The position numbers and the translations under genes were made by a program. From Pseudomonas lundensis (GTDB taxonomy: Bacteria > Pseudomonadota > Gammaproteobacteria > Pseudomonadales > Pseudomonadaceae), in contig NZ_JYKY01000001.1 in NCBI RefSeq assembly GCF_001042985.1, positions 1 through 64,000 of the forward strand: 64,000 nt of DNA. The letters run 5' to 3'. Under the pieces are notes generated by a model that saw only the letters and a program-made list of their open reading frames with translations, was not told where the DNA came from and ran no database searches. Every line of letters begins with the position of its first letter. The first letter of the stretch is position 1. Shown piece by piece: positions 55,259 through 64,000 of the stretch.

Positions 55259-55621
55259 TCAGCTGTCGAAGGCGTTGCGTAGCCAGTTCATGTCGGGTGT
55301 CGAGCTGTCGATGGCAATAACGTCAAACCTGCAAGGGTTATTGGCCCACCGGGATTCTTGCTGCAAAAAGGTTTGAGCGGCCAGAATCAACTTTTGTCGC
55401 TTGCGCGCATCGATGCTGGCCAAGGCTCCGCCCCACTGCGCATGTTGCCGGTAACGAACTTCGACGAATACTACTGTATCGCCGTCGAGCATGACCAGAT
55501 CCAGCTCCCCGCGCTTGCATAGCCAATTGTGTGCCAGCAAGCGTAATCCGTGCTGCTCAAGATGCCGTTGCGCCAGGCGCTCGGCATCTTTGCCTGTTTG
55601 TTGGCGTGAGCGCTGGGGCAT
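55259..55621 (-). CDS. YraN-family (UPF0102) putative endonuclease
   Basis: A 120-residue protein with a restriction-endonuclease-like core: GKDAERLAQRHLEQHGLRLL at the start, then ELDLVMLDGDTVVFVEVRYR with the PD-(D/E)xK-like D..EVR signature (the usual lysine is replaced by R). The biochemical role is not established. Start overlaps the lpoA stop by 1 bp (TGATG). Part of the lpoA-yraN-gmhA-dolP string. Confidence 0.93.
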   Translation of the reverse strand: MPQRSRQQTGKDAERLAQRHLEQHGLRLLAHNWLCKRGELDLVMLDGDTVVFVEVRYRQHAQWGGALASIDARKRQKLILAAQTFLQQESRWANNPCRFDVIAIDSSTPDMNWLRNAFDS

Positions 55622-57393
55622 CAGTGTTGAGTGTCTGGCAGATTTTGAACCTGGCCATTGACGAATTCAGCCCAAGGCAGCTGGCGTTCGATCCGTTGGC
55701 TCTGGCTCATGCTCAGACTGCCTGACAGGCCGTCAATGCGGCTGTCTGGTAGTGCTTTCAACTGACCCAGGCTGGGTGTCAGGCGATAGGCGTCAACGCC
55801 CATTGCATACAGACGTCCCAGGCTGCCGCCTGCTTGTGGCCATTGGGCAGCTACTTGCTGACGCAAAGGGTTGGACGGGTTTAGCAGCCAAGGTGTTTCG
55901 CAAAAGCGGATGCCATTCATGTCGTTGTATTGGTTCTGATCGCCACTGGCGCTGAAGACGTGAGACGTGGCGTACACAGGCAGGTCACCTGCATATTGGT
56001 AGTTGAGCGTAGGTTTGATCTGCTGTGCCTGTTGCGGGGTCGCGGCCAGGAAAATGAATTCCATGTCCTGACGGCGGGAAGGATCGCTTGAGTTGCCGCT
56101 TTTGCGCAGTTGCACCAGGTCAGCCACTTGCTGGGCCAGTGCGACAGGCTTGTCGATGTGCTCGACTCCAACGATGGTGCCGCCATTGGCTTCCCATTCT
56201 TGACGGAAAGCTTTGAGTACGCGGTTGCCCCACTCACCTTGCGGCACCATGGCGCCTGCGCGTGTCAGGCCGTCTGCTCGGGCGCGACGTGCAACCTCAC
56301 GGGCCTCATCTTCAGCGGCCAGGCCGAATTGGAAGAGTTGCGGTGGTGTTTGCGACGCCTCGCTGTAATTGAGTGCGAGGGTGGTAATAGGAAGTTGTGA
56401 ACGCGCACTCAGTTGTTTGACCAGTGGCTTCTCCAGCGGGCCGACGACCAGTTGAACGCCGTCAGCCTGGGCTTTGCTGTAGAAACTGTCGAGTGAGCCA
56501 ATGCGCGAGCTGTCATAGAACAGAATCTCGGGCGGGTTCTGACCGGCTTGCTGGGCCTGGTAGTGGGCTGCCACGAAACCGTCGCGCAATGCCTTGCTTA
56601 CCGAAGCCAGTTGCCCTTCCTGAGGCAACAGCAGGGCGATTTTGCTCAAGGGTTGGTTGGCCAGTTCTTTGAGCTTGACCAGCGGGGTCGGAAGTTGGAT
56701 GGCTGCAGGGTGCGCCGGGTTTTGAGCGCGCCATTGATCGATTGCGTTTTGCTGGTCTGCCAGTGTGCCTGCGCTTTTAACGGCGAGGGCAAGTGACATC
56801 CAGCCGCCCAGCACGTCGTTGCTTTGGGGTTGCAACTGATCGGCGGGCAGTGCTGCCACCAGTGACCAAATTGCATCGTTGTTGCTGTTGGCGGCATCAC
56901 CGGTCAGCAGTTGGCTCATTGCCGCGCGTTCGCGAGCTGCTGCCAGTGTCTGGCCGTCCTCTTCCAGTGCGCGAGCGTGGACGGTGTGGCTGCGTACCTG
57001 CAAATCGGCAGGCATTTCATTGAGTCGCGCGACGCTTGGATGGCTCAGGGCGACCAGCGCTTCTTTGGTTTGTTTGCGGCTCATGGCCAGCTCGGCAGAC
57101 AGCGTGCTGGCAAATACTTGCTGGGCAGGTTTGAGTTGCTCCAGCGTAACCTGTGCCAGGATCTGCTGGGCTCGATCAAAGTTATGCTGTTTATAAGCCA
57201 GGTCGGCAGCAGACAGTCTCAGCAGCGCAGCCTGTTCCGGGTTCTGGCTCTGCGCTGCCTGCTGGAGCAACTGCTCAAGGCTGGCATCAGGCGTGCGTGG
57301 AAGTTCGCCAAGGCTAGAGGAGGGCGAGCTGGCACAAGCCGCCAACAGGGCAGCGAGGCAGAGGGCAGTGAACAGCCGCAGGCAAGCGATCAT
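55621..57393 (-). CDS. lpoA: Penicillin-binding protein activator LpoA
   Basis: Outer-membrane lipoprotein of 590 residues that reaches through peptidoglycan to stimulate a class A penicillin-binding protein. Lipobox LLAAC with Cys20; the start at 57393 has AGGAACACTAC before it, and the open frame further upstream is not used. The N-terminal TPR-like helical domain (about 25-260) is followed by a periplasmic-binding-protein-like domain from about 265 (KIALLLPQEGQLASVSKALR, VVGPLEKPLVKQLSA, AGAMVPQGEWGNRVLKAFRQ). It is first in the minus-strand string ending with dolP and divergent from rsmI. Confidence 0.94.
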   Translation of the reverse strand: MIACLRLFTALCLAALLAACASSPSSSLGELPRTPDASLEQLLQQAAQSQNPEQAALLRLSAADLAYKQHNFDRAQQILAQVTLEQLKPAQQVFASTLSAELAMSRKQTKEALVALSHPSVARLNEMPADLQVRSHTVHARALEEDGQTLAAARERAAMSQLLTGDAANSNNDAIWSLVAALPADQLQPQSNDVLGGWMSLALAVKSAGTLADQQNAIDQWRAQNPAHPAAIQLPTPLVKLKELANQPLSKIALLLPQEGQLASVSKALRDGFVAAHYQAQQAGQNPPEILFYDSSRIGSLDSFYSKAQADGVQLVVGPLEKPLVKQLSARSQLPITTLALNYSEASQTPPQLFQFGLAAEDEAREVARRARADGLTRAGAMVPQGEWGNRVLKAFRQEWEANGGTIVGVEHIDKPVALAQQVADLVQLRKSGNSSDPSRRQDMEFIFLAATPQQAQQIKPTLNYQYAGDLPVYATSHVFSASGDQNQYNDMNGIRFCETPWLLNPSNPLRQQVAAQWPQAGGSLGRLYAMGVDAYRLTPSLGQLKALPDSRIDGLSGSLSMSQSQRIERQLPWAEFVNGQVQNLPDTQH

Positions 57394-57611
57394 GTAGTGT
57401 TCCTGATACTCGATCAAATAAGGGGGCGAAGTGTACCCAAGCGCTGGCCGGGGTGCGATGTTACAGACCATAAAGCCTAAATTTAGATGACTTCAGGCGT
57501 CTGTGGCGGACAATCTTTTCCGTATATGTCTTTTCTGTCATGCCTCAAAGGTGCTGCGAGCAAGGCTCTACGCGCTACAATGGCGCCTTTAACTCTTTTG
57601 AGGTGTGCGTT

Positions 57612-58484
57612 TTGACTGCTCCAGGTGTTGTGAATTCCGTTGTTGGCTCACTTTATGTGGTGGCCACGCCCATCGGTAACCTGGACGATATCAGTGCGCG
57701 GGCGCTCAAAGTATTGCGTGATGTCTCGCTTATTGCAGCGGAAGACACGCGCCATTCGCTACGTCTGATGCAGCATTTCGGTATTTCGACGCCGCTGGGT
57801 GCGTGTCACGAACACAACGAGCGCGATGAAGGTAGTCGCTTCATTCAGCGGTTGCTGGCAGGCGAAGACGTCGCGCTGATCTCGGATGCCGGAACGCCGT
57901 TGATTTCTGATCCGGGCTATCACCTCGTTCGCCAGGCGCGTGCTGCAGGCATTCCTGTCGTCCCCGTGCCAGGAGCCTGCGCCCTGATTGCGGCTTTATC
58001 GGCTGCCGGGCTGCCTTCTGATCGCTTCATCTTCGAAGGCTTCCTGCCTGCCAAGGCGGTTGGCCGTCGGACGCGACTTGAACGGCTTAAAGAAGAACCG
58101 CGGACCTTGATTTTTTATGAAGCGCCACATCGCATTCTTGAGTGTCTGCAAGATATGGAACTGGTGTTTGGTCCGGATCGTCCGGCGTTATTGGCCCGTG
58201 AACTGACCAAGACCTTCGAGACGCTCAAGGGTTTGCCATTGGCTGAGCTGCGTGAGTTCGTCGAAAGTGACAGCAATCAGCAGCGCGGAGAGTGTGTCGT
58301 GTTGGTGGCTGGTTGGACCGCCCCTGAAAGCGAAGAGGCAATCAGCAGCGAAGCCATGCGTATTCTTGATCTCTTGCTCAAGGAAATGCCCCTCAAACGT
58401 GCGGCAGCGTTGGCCGCTGAAATTACCGGTGAGCGCAAGAACGTGCTCTATCAAGTGGCACTTGAGAAGCAAAAAGTGAATTGA
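57612..58484 (+). CDS. rsmI: 16S rRNA cytidine-1402 2'-O-methyltransferase RsmI
   Basis: Tetrapyrrole-methylase-fold enzyme of 290 residues that methylates the ribose of C1402 in the 16S rRNA P site. Landmarks: GSLYVVATPIGNLDDISARA, AEDTRHS, DAGTPLISDPGYHLVRQA and FYEAPHRILECLQDM. The start is placed at TTG 57612 because GAGGTG lies 7 nt upstream and it matches the usual MTAPG beginning; an ATG at 57540 would overlap the promoter, for which TACAAT at 57576-57581 is a likely -10 box. Followed by rnpB. Confidence 0.94.
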   Translation: MTAPGVVNSVVGSLYVVATPIGNLDDISARALKVLRDVSLIAAEDTRHSLRLMQHFGISTPLGACHEHNERDEGSRFIQRLLAGEDVALISDAGTPLISDPGYHLVRQARAAGIPVVPVPGACALIAALSAAGLPSDRFIFEGFLPAKAVGRRTRLERLKEEPRTLIFYEAPHRILECLQDMELVFGPDRPALLARELTKTFETLKGLPLAELREFVESDSNQQRGECVVLVAGWTAPESEEAISSEAMRILDLLLKEMPLKRAAALAAEITGERKNVLYQVALEKQKVN

Positions 58485-58586
58485 AAGCCCGGTGTGTTCG
58501 GTCGGCCATAGCGTGTTTTTGATGTTCTGCCGGCGCGCGCGCCGTTTTCTGATCGGCGGCTGTGCGCCTTTTACGGCTTTTAAAGC

Positions 58587-58615
58587 TTGTCCTATACGCT
58601 TTGTGCCGTTAATCT
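58587..58615 (+). promoter_or_regulatory. Sigma-70 promoter of rnpB
   Basis: TTGTCC (58587-58592), a 17-bp spacer and TAATCT (58610-58615) place the start of transcription at about 58622, exactly where the RNase P RNA begins. Confidence 0.8.
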
Positions 58616-58621
58616 TCGCGG

Positions 58622-58980
58622 CGGAGAGTCGATTGGACAGTCGCTGCCTTCTATGAAAATTAGGGGGGGGAGGAAAGTCCGGGCTCCATAGGGCGAAGTG
58701 CCAGGTAATGCCTGGGAGGCGTGAGCCTACGGAAAGTGCCACAGAAAATAACCGCCTAAGCGCTTCGGCGCCGGTAAGGGTGAAAAGGTGCGGTAAGAGC
58801 GCACCGCACGTCTGGCAACAGTTCGTGGCTAGGTAAACCCCACTTGGAGCAAGACCAAATAGGGTTCCAAGGCGTGGCCCGCGCTGGAACCGGGTAGGTT
58901 GCTAAAGATGTCCAGTGATGGCCATCGTAGACGAATGACTGTTCACGACAGAACCCGGCTTACAGATCGACTCTCCACCT
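58622..58980 (+). ncRNA. rnpB: RNase P RNA (class A)
   Basis: Catalytic RNA of RNase P, which trims the 5' leader of tRNA precursors. The 5' end CGGAGAGTCGAT pairs with the 3' ATCGACTCTCC (helix P1). Conserved regions are visible in order: GAGGAAAGTCCGGGC, TGCCACAGAAAATAACCGCC, GGGTGAAAAGGTGCGGTAAG, then AGATGTCCAGTGATGGCC and GACAGAACCCGGCTTACAG. A run of eight G at 58663-58670 in the P3 region is paired with the pyrimidine-rich CTGCCTTCTA. A T-run right after the 3' end (58980-58985) acts as terminator. Confidence 0.97.
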
Positions 58981-59229
58981 TTTTTCCTGCTTGCACTGCG
59001 AGCAGTTGGCAATATTCAAGACCCGCTCTAACCCCCTCGCTTCAAACACACGATAATTTCACGAAGTAATGACAAAAAGTTCTTAGTCTTAACAAACTAC
59101 TTTAAGTTTGAAGTCCAGAGCTTTGAGTTCATTGGCTATCACTCGTCAAATATTCCTTCGCCTTGCTGCTGTACGTCTATTTACCCACCTAAATCTCAGT
59201 TCTGTAAGGGTTTTCCTTCGGGTCGCGCC
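58981..59229. other. Spacer between rnpB and the division-cluster promoter
   Basis: About 250 bp, AT-rich between 59040 and 59170, with no gene. Apart from the rnpB T-run I see no defined site; other promoters of the cell-division cluster may lie here. Confidence 0.5.
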
Positions 59230-59259
59230 TTGACGGTGTGGTGGGCGCATTCCTATAGT
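59230..59259 (+). promoter_or_regulatory. Sigma-70 promoter of the mraZ (division and cell wall) cluster
   Basis: TTGACG at 59230-59235, an 18-bp spacer and TATAGT at 59254-59259. Transcription would start around 59266, at the first MraZ box. Confidence 0.8.
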
Positions 59260-59267
59260 GTGCGCAA

Positions 59268-59292
59268 GTGGCGAAAAGTGGCATAAAGTGGG
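59268..59292 (+). promoter_or_regulatory. Three MraZ-binding boxes
   Basis: GTGG occurs at 59268-59271, 59278-59281 and 59288-59291, exactly 10 bp apart (GTGGC, GTGGC, GTGGG). Tandem GTGG(G) boxes at one helical turn before mraZ are the known operator of the MraZ repressor, overlapping the transcription start here. Confidence 0.85.
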
Positions 59293-59333
59293 TTTTCTAG
59301 ACGTAAAACGCTAATATTTGGAGAAACGCAGCC

Positions 59334-59789
59334 GTGTTTCGTGGAGCCAATGCAATCAGTCTCGATGCAAAGGGCCGTCTCGCAATGCCGAGCCGGTACC
59401 GTGACGAGTTGATTTCGCGTAGCTCCGGGCAGCTGATTGTGACCATTGATGCGGTAGATCCCTGCTTATGTGTGTACCCGCTCGATGAGTGGGAATTGAT
59501 AGAAACCAAGCTGCGGGCATTGCCTTCGTTGCGTGAAGAGAACCGCCGGCTGCAACGCTTGCTGATTGGTAATGCCGTCGACCTTGAGCTCGATGGCAGT
59601 GGTCGTTTTCTGGTGCCGCCGCGCTTGCGTGAATATGCCAAGTTGGAAAAACGCGCGATGTTGGTGGGCCAGCTGAACAAGTTTCAACTGTGGGACGAGG
59701 ATGCCTGGGAAGCTGTTTCTGCCGCTGACCTTGCAGCTATTCAACAACCGGGCGCGATGCCTGACGAACTGCGTGATTTAATTCTGTGA
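59334..59789 (+). CDS. mraZ: Transcriptional regulator MraZ
   Basis: DNA-binding autorepressor of the division cluster, 151 residues, built of two swapped-hairpin AbrB-like repeats: [20 protein letters not shown] at the start and [20 protein letters not shown] in the second half, each with the GR-x-x-(M/V)P core. It forms rings that bind the GTGG boxes just upstream. Start is GTG 59334 with GGAG upstream. The stop overlaps the rsmH start (GTGA). Confidence 0.96.
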   Translation: MFRGANAISLDAKGRLAMPSRYRDELISRSSGQLIVTIDAVDPCLCVYPLDEWELIETKLRALPSLREENRRLQRLLIGNAVDLELDGSGRFLVPPRLREYAKLEKRAMLVGQLNKFQLWDEDAWEAVSAADLAAIQQPGAMPDELRDLIL

Positions 59790-60729
59790 CTATAGATAGC
59801 GGCTTCAACCACATCACCGTACTGCTCGACGAAGCCGTAGAGGTTCTCGCCGTACGTCCTGATGGATGCTATCTGGATGGCACCTTCGGTCGCGGCGGAC
59901 ATAGCCGTTTGATACTCCAGAAGCTCGGTCCGCAGGGACGCCTGCTCGGGTTTGATAAAGATCCACAAGCGATTGCCACAGGGCAAGCGCTGGCGGCCGA
60001 AGACGGCCGCTTTGTCATTGTGCAGCGCAGCTTTGCCGAGATGGGCGCTGAGGTGGCTGAGCGTGGGCTGGCTGGCAAAGTCAGCGGCGTTTTGCTGGAT
60101 TTGGGTGTGTCCTCGCCTCAACTCGATGACCCGCAGCGTGGTTTCAGCTTCATGAACGACGGTCCGCTGGATATGCGTATGGACCCTTCGCAAGGTGTAA
60201 GCGCTGCCGAATTCGTGAACACGGCGACCCGTGAAGAAATAGCCCGCGTTTTCAAAGAATATGGCGAAGAGCGTCACGCCTGGCGTATGGCGGGTGCAGT
60301 GGTCGATCGGCGTGAAAGCAAGCCGTTCGAGCGCACGGCTGATCTTGCTGAAGTCCTGAAAGTGGCTAACCCTGCGTGGGAAAAGGGCAAGAACCCGGCA
60401 ACCCGCACGTTCCAGGGCTTGCGCATTCACGTCAATAACGAACTGGGTGATCTGGAAGCGGGCCTTGAGGCCGCTTTGGAATCGCTGGAAATCGGCGGCC
60501 GTCTGGTCGTCATCAGTTTCCACTCCCTGGAAGACCGCATCGTCAAGCAGTTCATGCGCAAGCTGGTTAAGGGCGAGTCAGACAACCTGCCTCGCGACCT
60601 GCCCATTCAGCACGTTGCTTTTGTTCCTAAAATCAAAATTCATGGCAAGGCCCTGACGGCCTCCGATGCAGAGCTAAAAGCCAACCCGCGCTCACGCAGT
60701 GCTGTCATGCGCGTTGCGGAGAAGCTTCG

Positions 60730-60733
<4 letters not shown>
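59786..60733 (+). CDS. rsmH: 16S rRNA cytosine-1402 N4-methyltransferase RsmH
   Basis: SAM-dependent enzyme (formerly MraW) of 315 residues that methylates N4 of C1402, the same nucleotide whose ribose RsmI modifies. Motifs: [21 protein letters not shown] (SAM binding), [20 protein letters not shown], and the C-terminal [18 protein letters not shown]. Start is GTG 59786. Overlaps both neighbours by 4 bp, including the ftsL start TTGA. Confidence 0.97.
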
Positions 60734-62761
<2,028 letters not shown>

Positions 62762-62762
<1 letters not shown>

Positions 62763-64000
62763 TGTCCTTGAGCCTGAACAAAATTTTTCCGCACGCCGGT
62801 CACGATTTGTTGATCCGCGAGTTGACCCTTGATAGCCGTAACGTGCGTGCGGGCGACCTGTTCCTTGCCGTGCCGGGCGGCAAGCTCGATGGTCGCGAAC
62901 ACATCGCTGATGCCTTGAGCCGAGGCGCGGCCGCTGTTGCTTATGAAGTGGATGGCGCTTCCGTACTGCCCATCACCTCCGTGCCTTTAATTCCGGTCAA
63001 AGGCCTTGCTGCGCAGTTGTCGGACATCGCCGGGCGCTTTTATGGCGAGCCGAGCCATCACCTCAATCTGGTGGGTGTCACTGGCACCAATGGTAAAACC
63101 AGCGTTACTCAACTGGTGGCGCAAGCGCTTGATTTGTTAGGCCAGCACTGCGGCATCGTCGGCACGTTAGGCACCGGCTTTTATGGCGCGCTGCAGAGCG
63201 GACGCCACACCACGCCCGATCCGATTGCCGTGCAGGCCATGCTGGCGGACCTGAAAAAAGCCGGTGCGAAAGCGGTGGCAATGGAAGTCTCCTCCCATGG
63301 TCTGGATCAGGGGCGGGTCAGTGCATTGGCATTTGATGTGGCAGTCCTCACTAACCTGTCGCGCGATCATCTGGACTACCACGGCACGATGCAGGCATAT
63401 GCGCAGGCCAAGGCCCGGCTGTTTGCATGGTCTACCCTGCGCTGCCGGGTACTGAATCTGGATGATGCGTTTGGTCGCGAGCTTGCCGCTGAACAGCACG
63501 ACTCCCGCCTGATCAGCTATAGCCTCGAAGACAGCAGTGCCTCTTTGTATTGTTTCGACGCAACGTTTGACGATGACGGCGTGCGTGCCACGGTGAGAAC
63601 GGCTCAAGGTGAGCACCTGCTGCGCAGTGCGTTGCTCGGTCGTTTTAACCTGAGCAACGTATTGGCCGCCATTGGTGCCTTGATGGGGCTGGATTACCCG
63701 CTGGATGAAATTTTAAACGTGCTGCCAAAGCTGGAAGGTCCGGTCGGTCGCATGCAGCGTTTGGGCGGCGGTTCCAAGCCGTTGGTCGTGGTTGATTACG
63801 CGCATACCCCTGACGCGCTGGAAAAAGTTCTGCTGGCCCTGCGTCCTCATGCCAAAGGCCAATTGCAGTGCCTGTTTGGCTGCGGCGGTGATCGCGATCG
63901 CGGTAAGCGCCCGCTGATGGCTGAGGTGGTGGAGCGTTTGGCTGACACCGTACTGGTCACCGACGACAACCCGCGCACTGAAGACCCTGCGCAGATTTTC
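62762..64000 (+). CDS. murE: UDP-MurNAc-tripeptide synthetase MurE (partial, cut by the right edge)
   Basis: Adds meso-diaminopimelate to UDP-MurNAc-L-Ala-D-Glu in peptidoglycan synthesis. 413 codons are present, open to the last base, of a usual total near 490. The ATP-binding loop GVTGTNGKTS is at about 105-114; MEVSSHGLDQGRVSALAFDV and the substrate-specificity motif DNPRTED (402-408; DNPR marks the meso-diaminopimelate type) are visible. The missing part is the end of the ligase C-terminal domain. Start ATG overlaps the ftsI stop. Confidence 0.97.

Overview
The window is a chromosomal segment of a Pseudomonas, most likely of the fluorescens lineage; the species cannot be fixed from sequence reading alone. 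The assignment rests on protein identities and on gene order. The right half (trpS, zapE, tas, rplM-rpsI, petABC, sspAB, dolP, gmhA, yraN, lpoA, rsmI, rnpB, mraZ-rsmH-ftsL-ftsI-murE) has the same order as the PA4441-PA4417 region of P. aeruginosa. The left half carries the Pseudomonas opuC-like/prfC pair, the dpp-opdP-roxSR block and mqo. No tRNA, CRISPR array, prophage or replication origin was seen.

Left edge (1-2.1 kb): an IS630-family insertion sequence with recognisable terminal inverted repeats, followed by the 3' remnant of a long alpha-helical protein that may be an XaxB-like toxin subunit. From 2.1 to 9.1 kb: an ornithine decarboxylase (speC), a four-gene quaternary-ammonium osmoprotectant ABC transporter (permease, binding protein, permease, ATPase) and divergent prfC (RF3). 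From 9.4 to 11.1 kb lies an accessory pair: an unrecognised protein with a KPPI/QPPV-type tetrapeptide rod plus DG-rich repeats, and a small very acidic exported protein. This is the least explained part of the window.

From 11.2 to 25.1 kb: a dipeptide uptake system on the minus strand (three dipeptide-binding proteins, an OpdP-type porin, then dppBCDF) with a hairpin after each of the first four genes, a SIMPL-domain protein, and the RoxS/RoxR redox two-component pair. From 25.2 to 37.3 kb: small conserved exported proteins, malate:quinone oxidoreductase, a YajG-family lipoprotein, an acyltransferase, an SRAP-domain protein, an M48 lipoprotein protease, and a GDT1-family manganese exporter behind a yybP-ykoY riboswitch. 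RsmC, a hydroxyacid dehydrogenase and a LysE-family exporter follow.

From 37.4 to 48.7 kb: a medium/long-chain acyl-CoA synthetase with a DUF1302 outer-membrane protein, an MBL hydrolase, an OmpA-type lipoprotein, YhcB, an alpha/beta hydrolase, TrpS with a C-terminal extension, ZapE, a GlxA-type regulator, and a tas-type aldo/keto reductase broken by a single-base frameshift. From 48.8 kb to the end is housekeeping: ribosomal proteins L13/S9, the cytochrome bc1 complex, stringent starvation proteins, envelope maintenance genes, RNase P RNA with a clear promoter, and the start of the division and cell-wall cluster with MraZ boxes. murE runs off the right edge.
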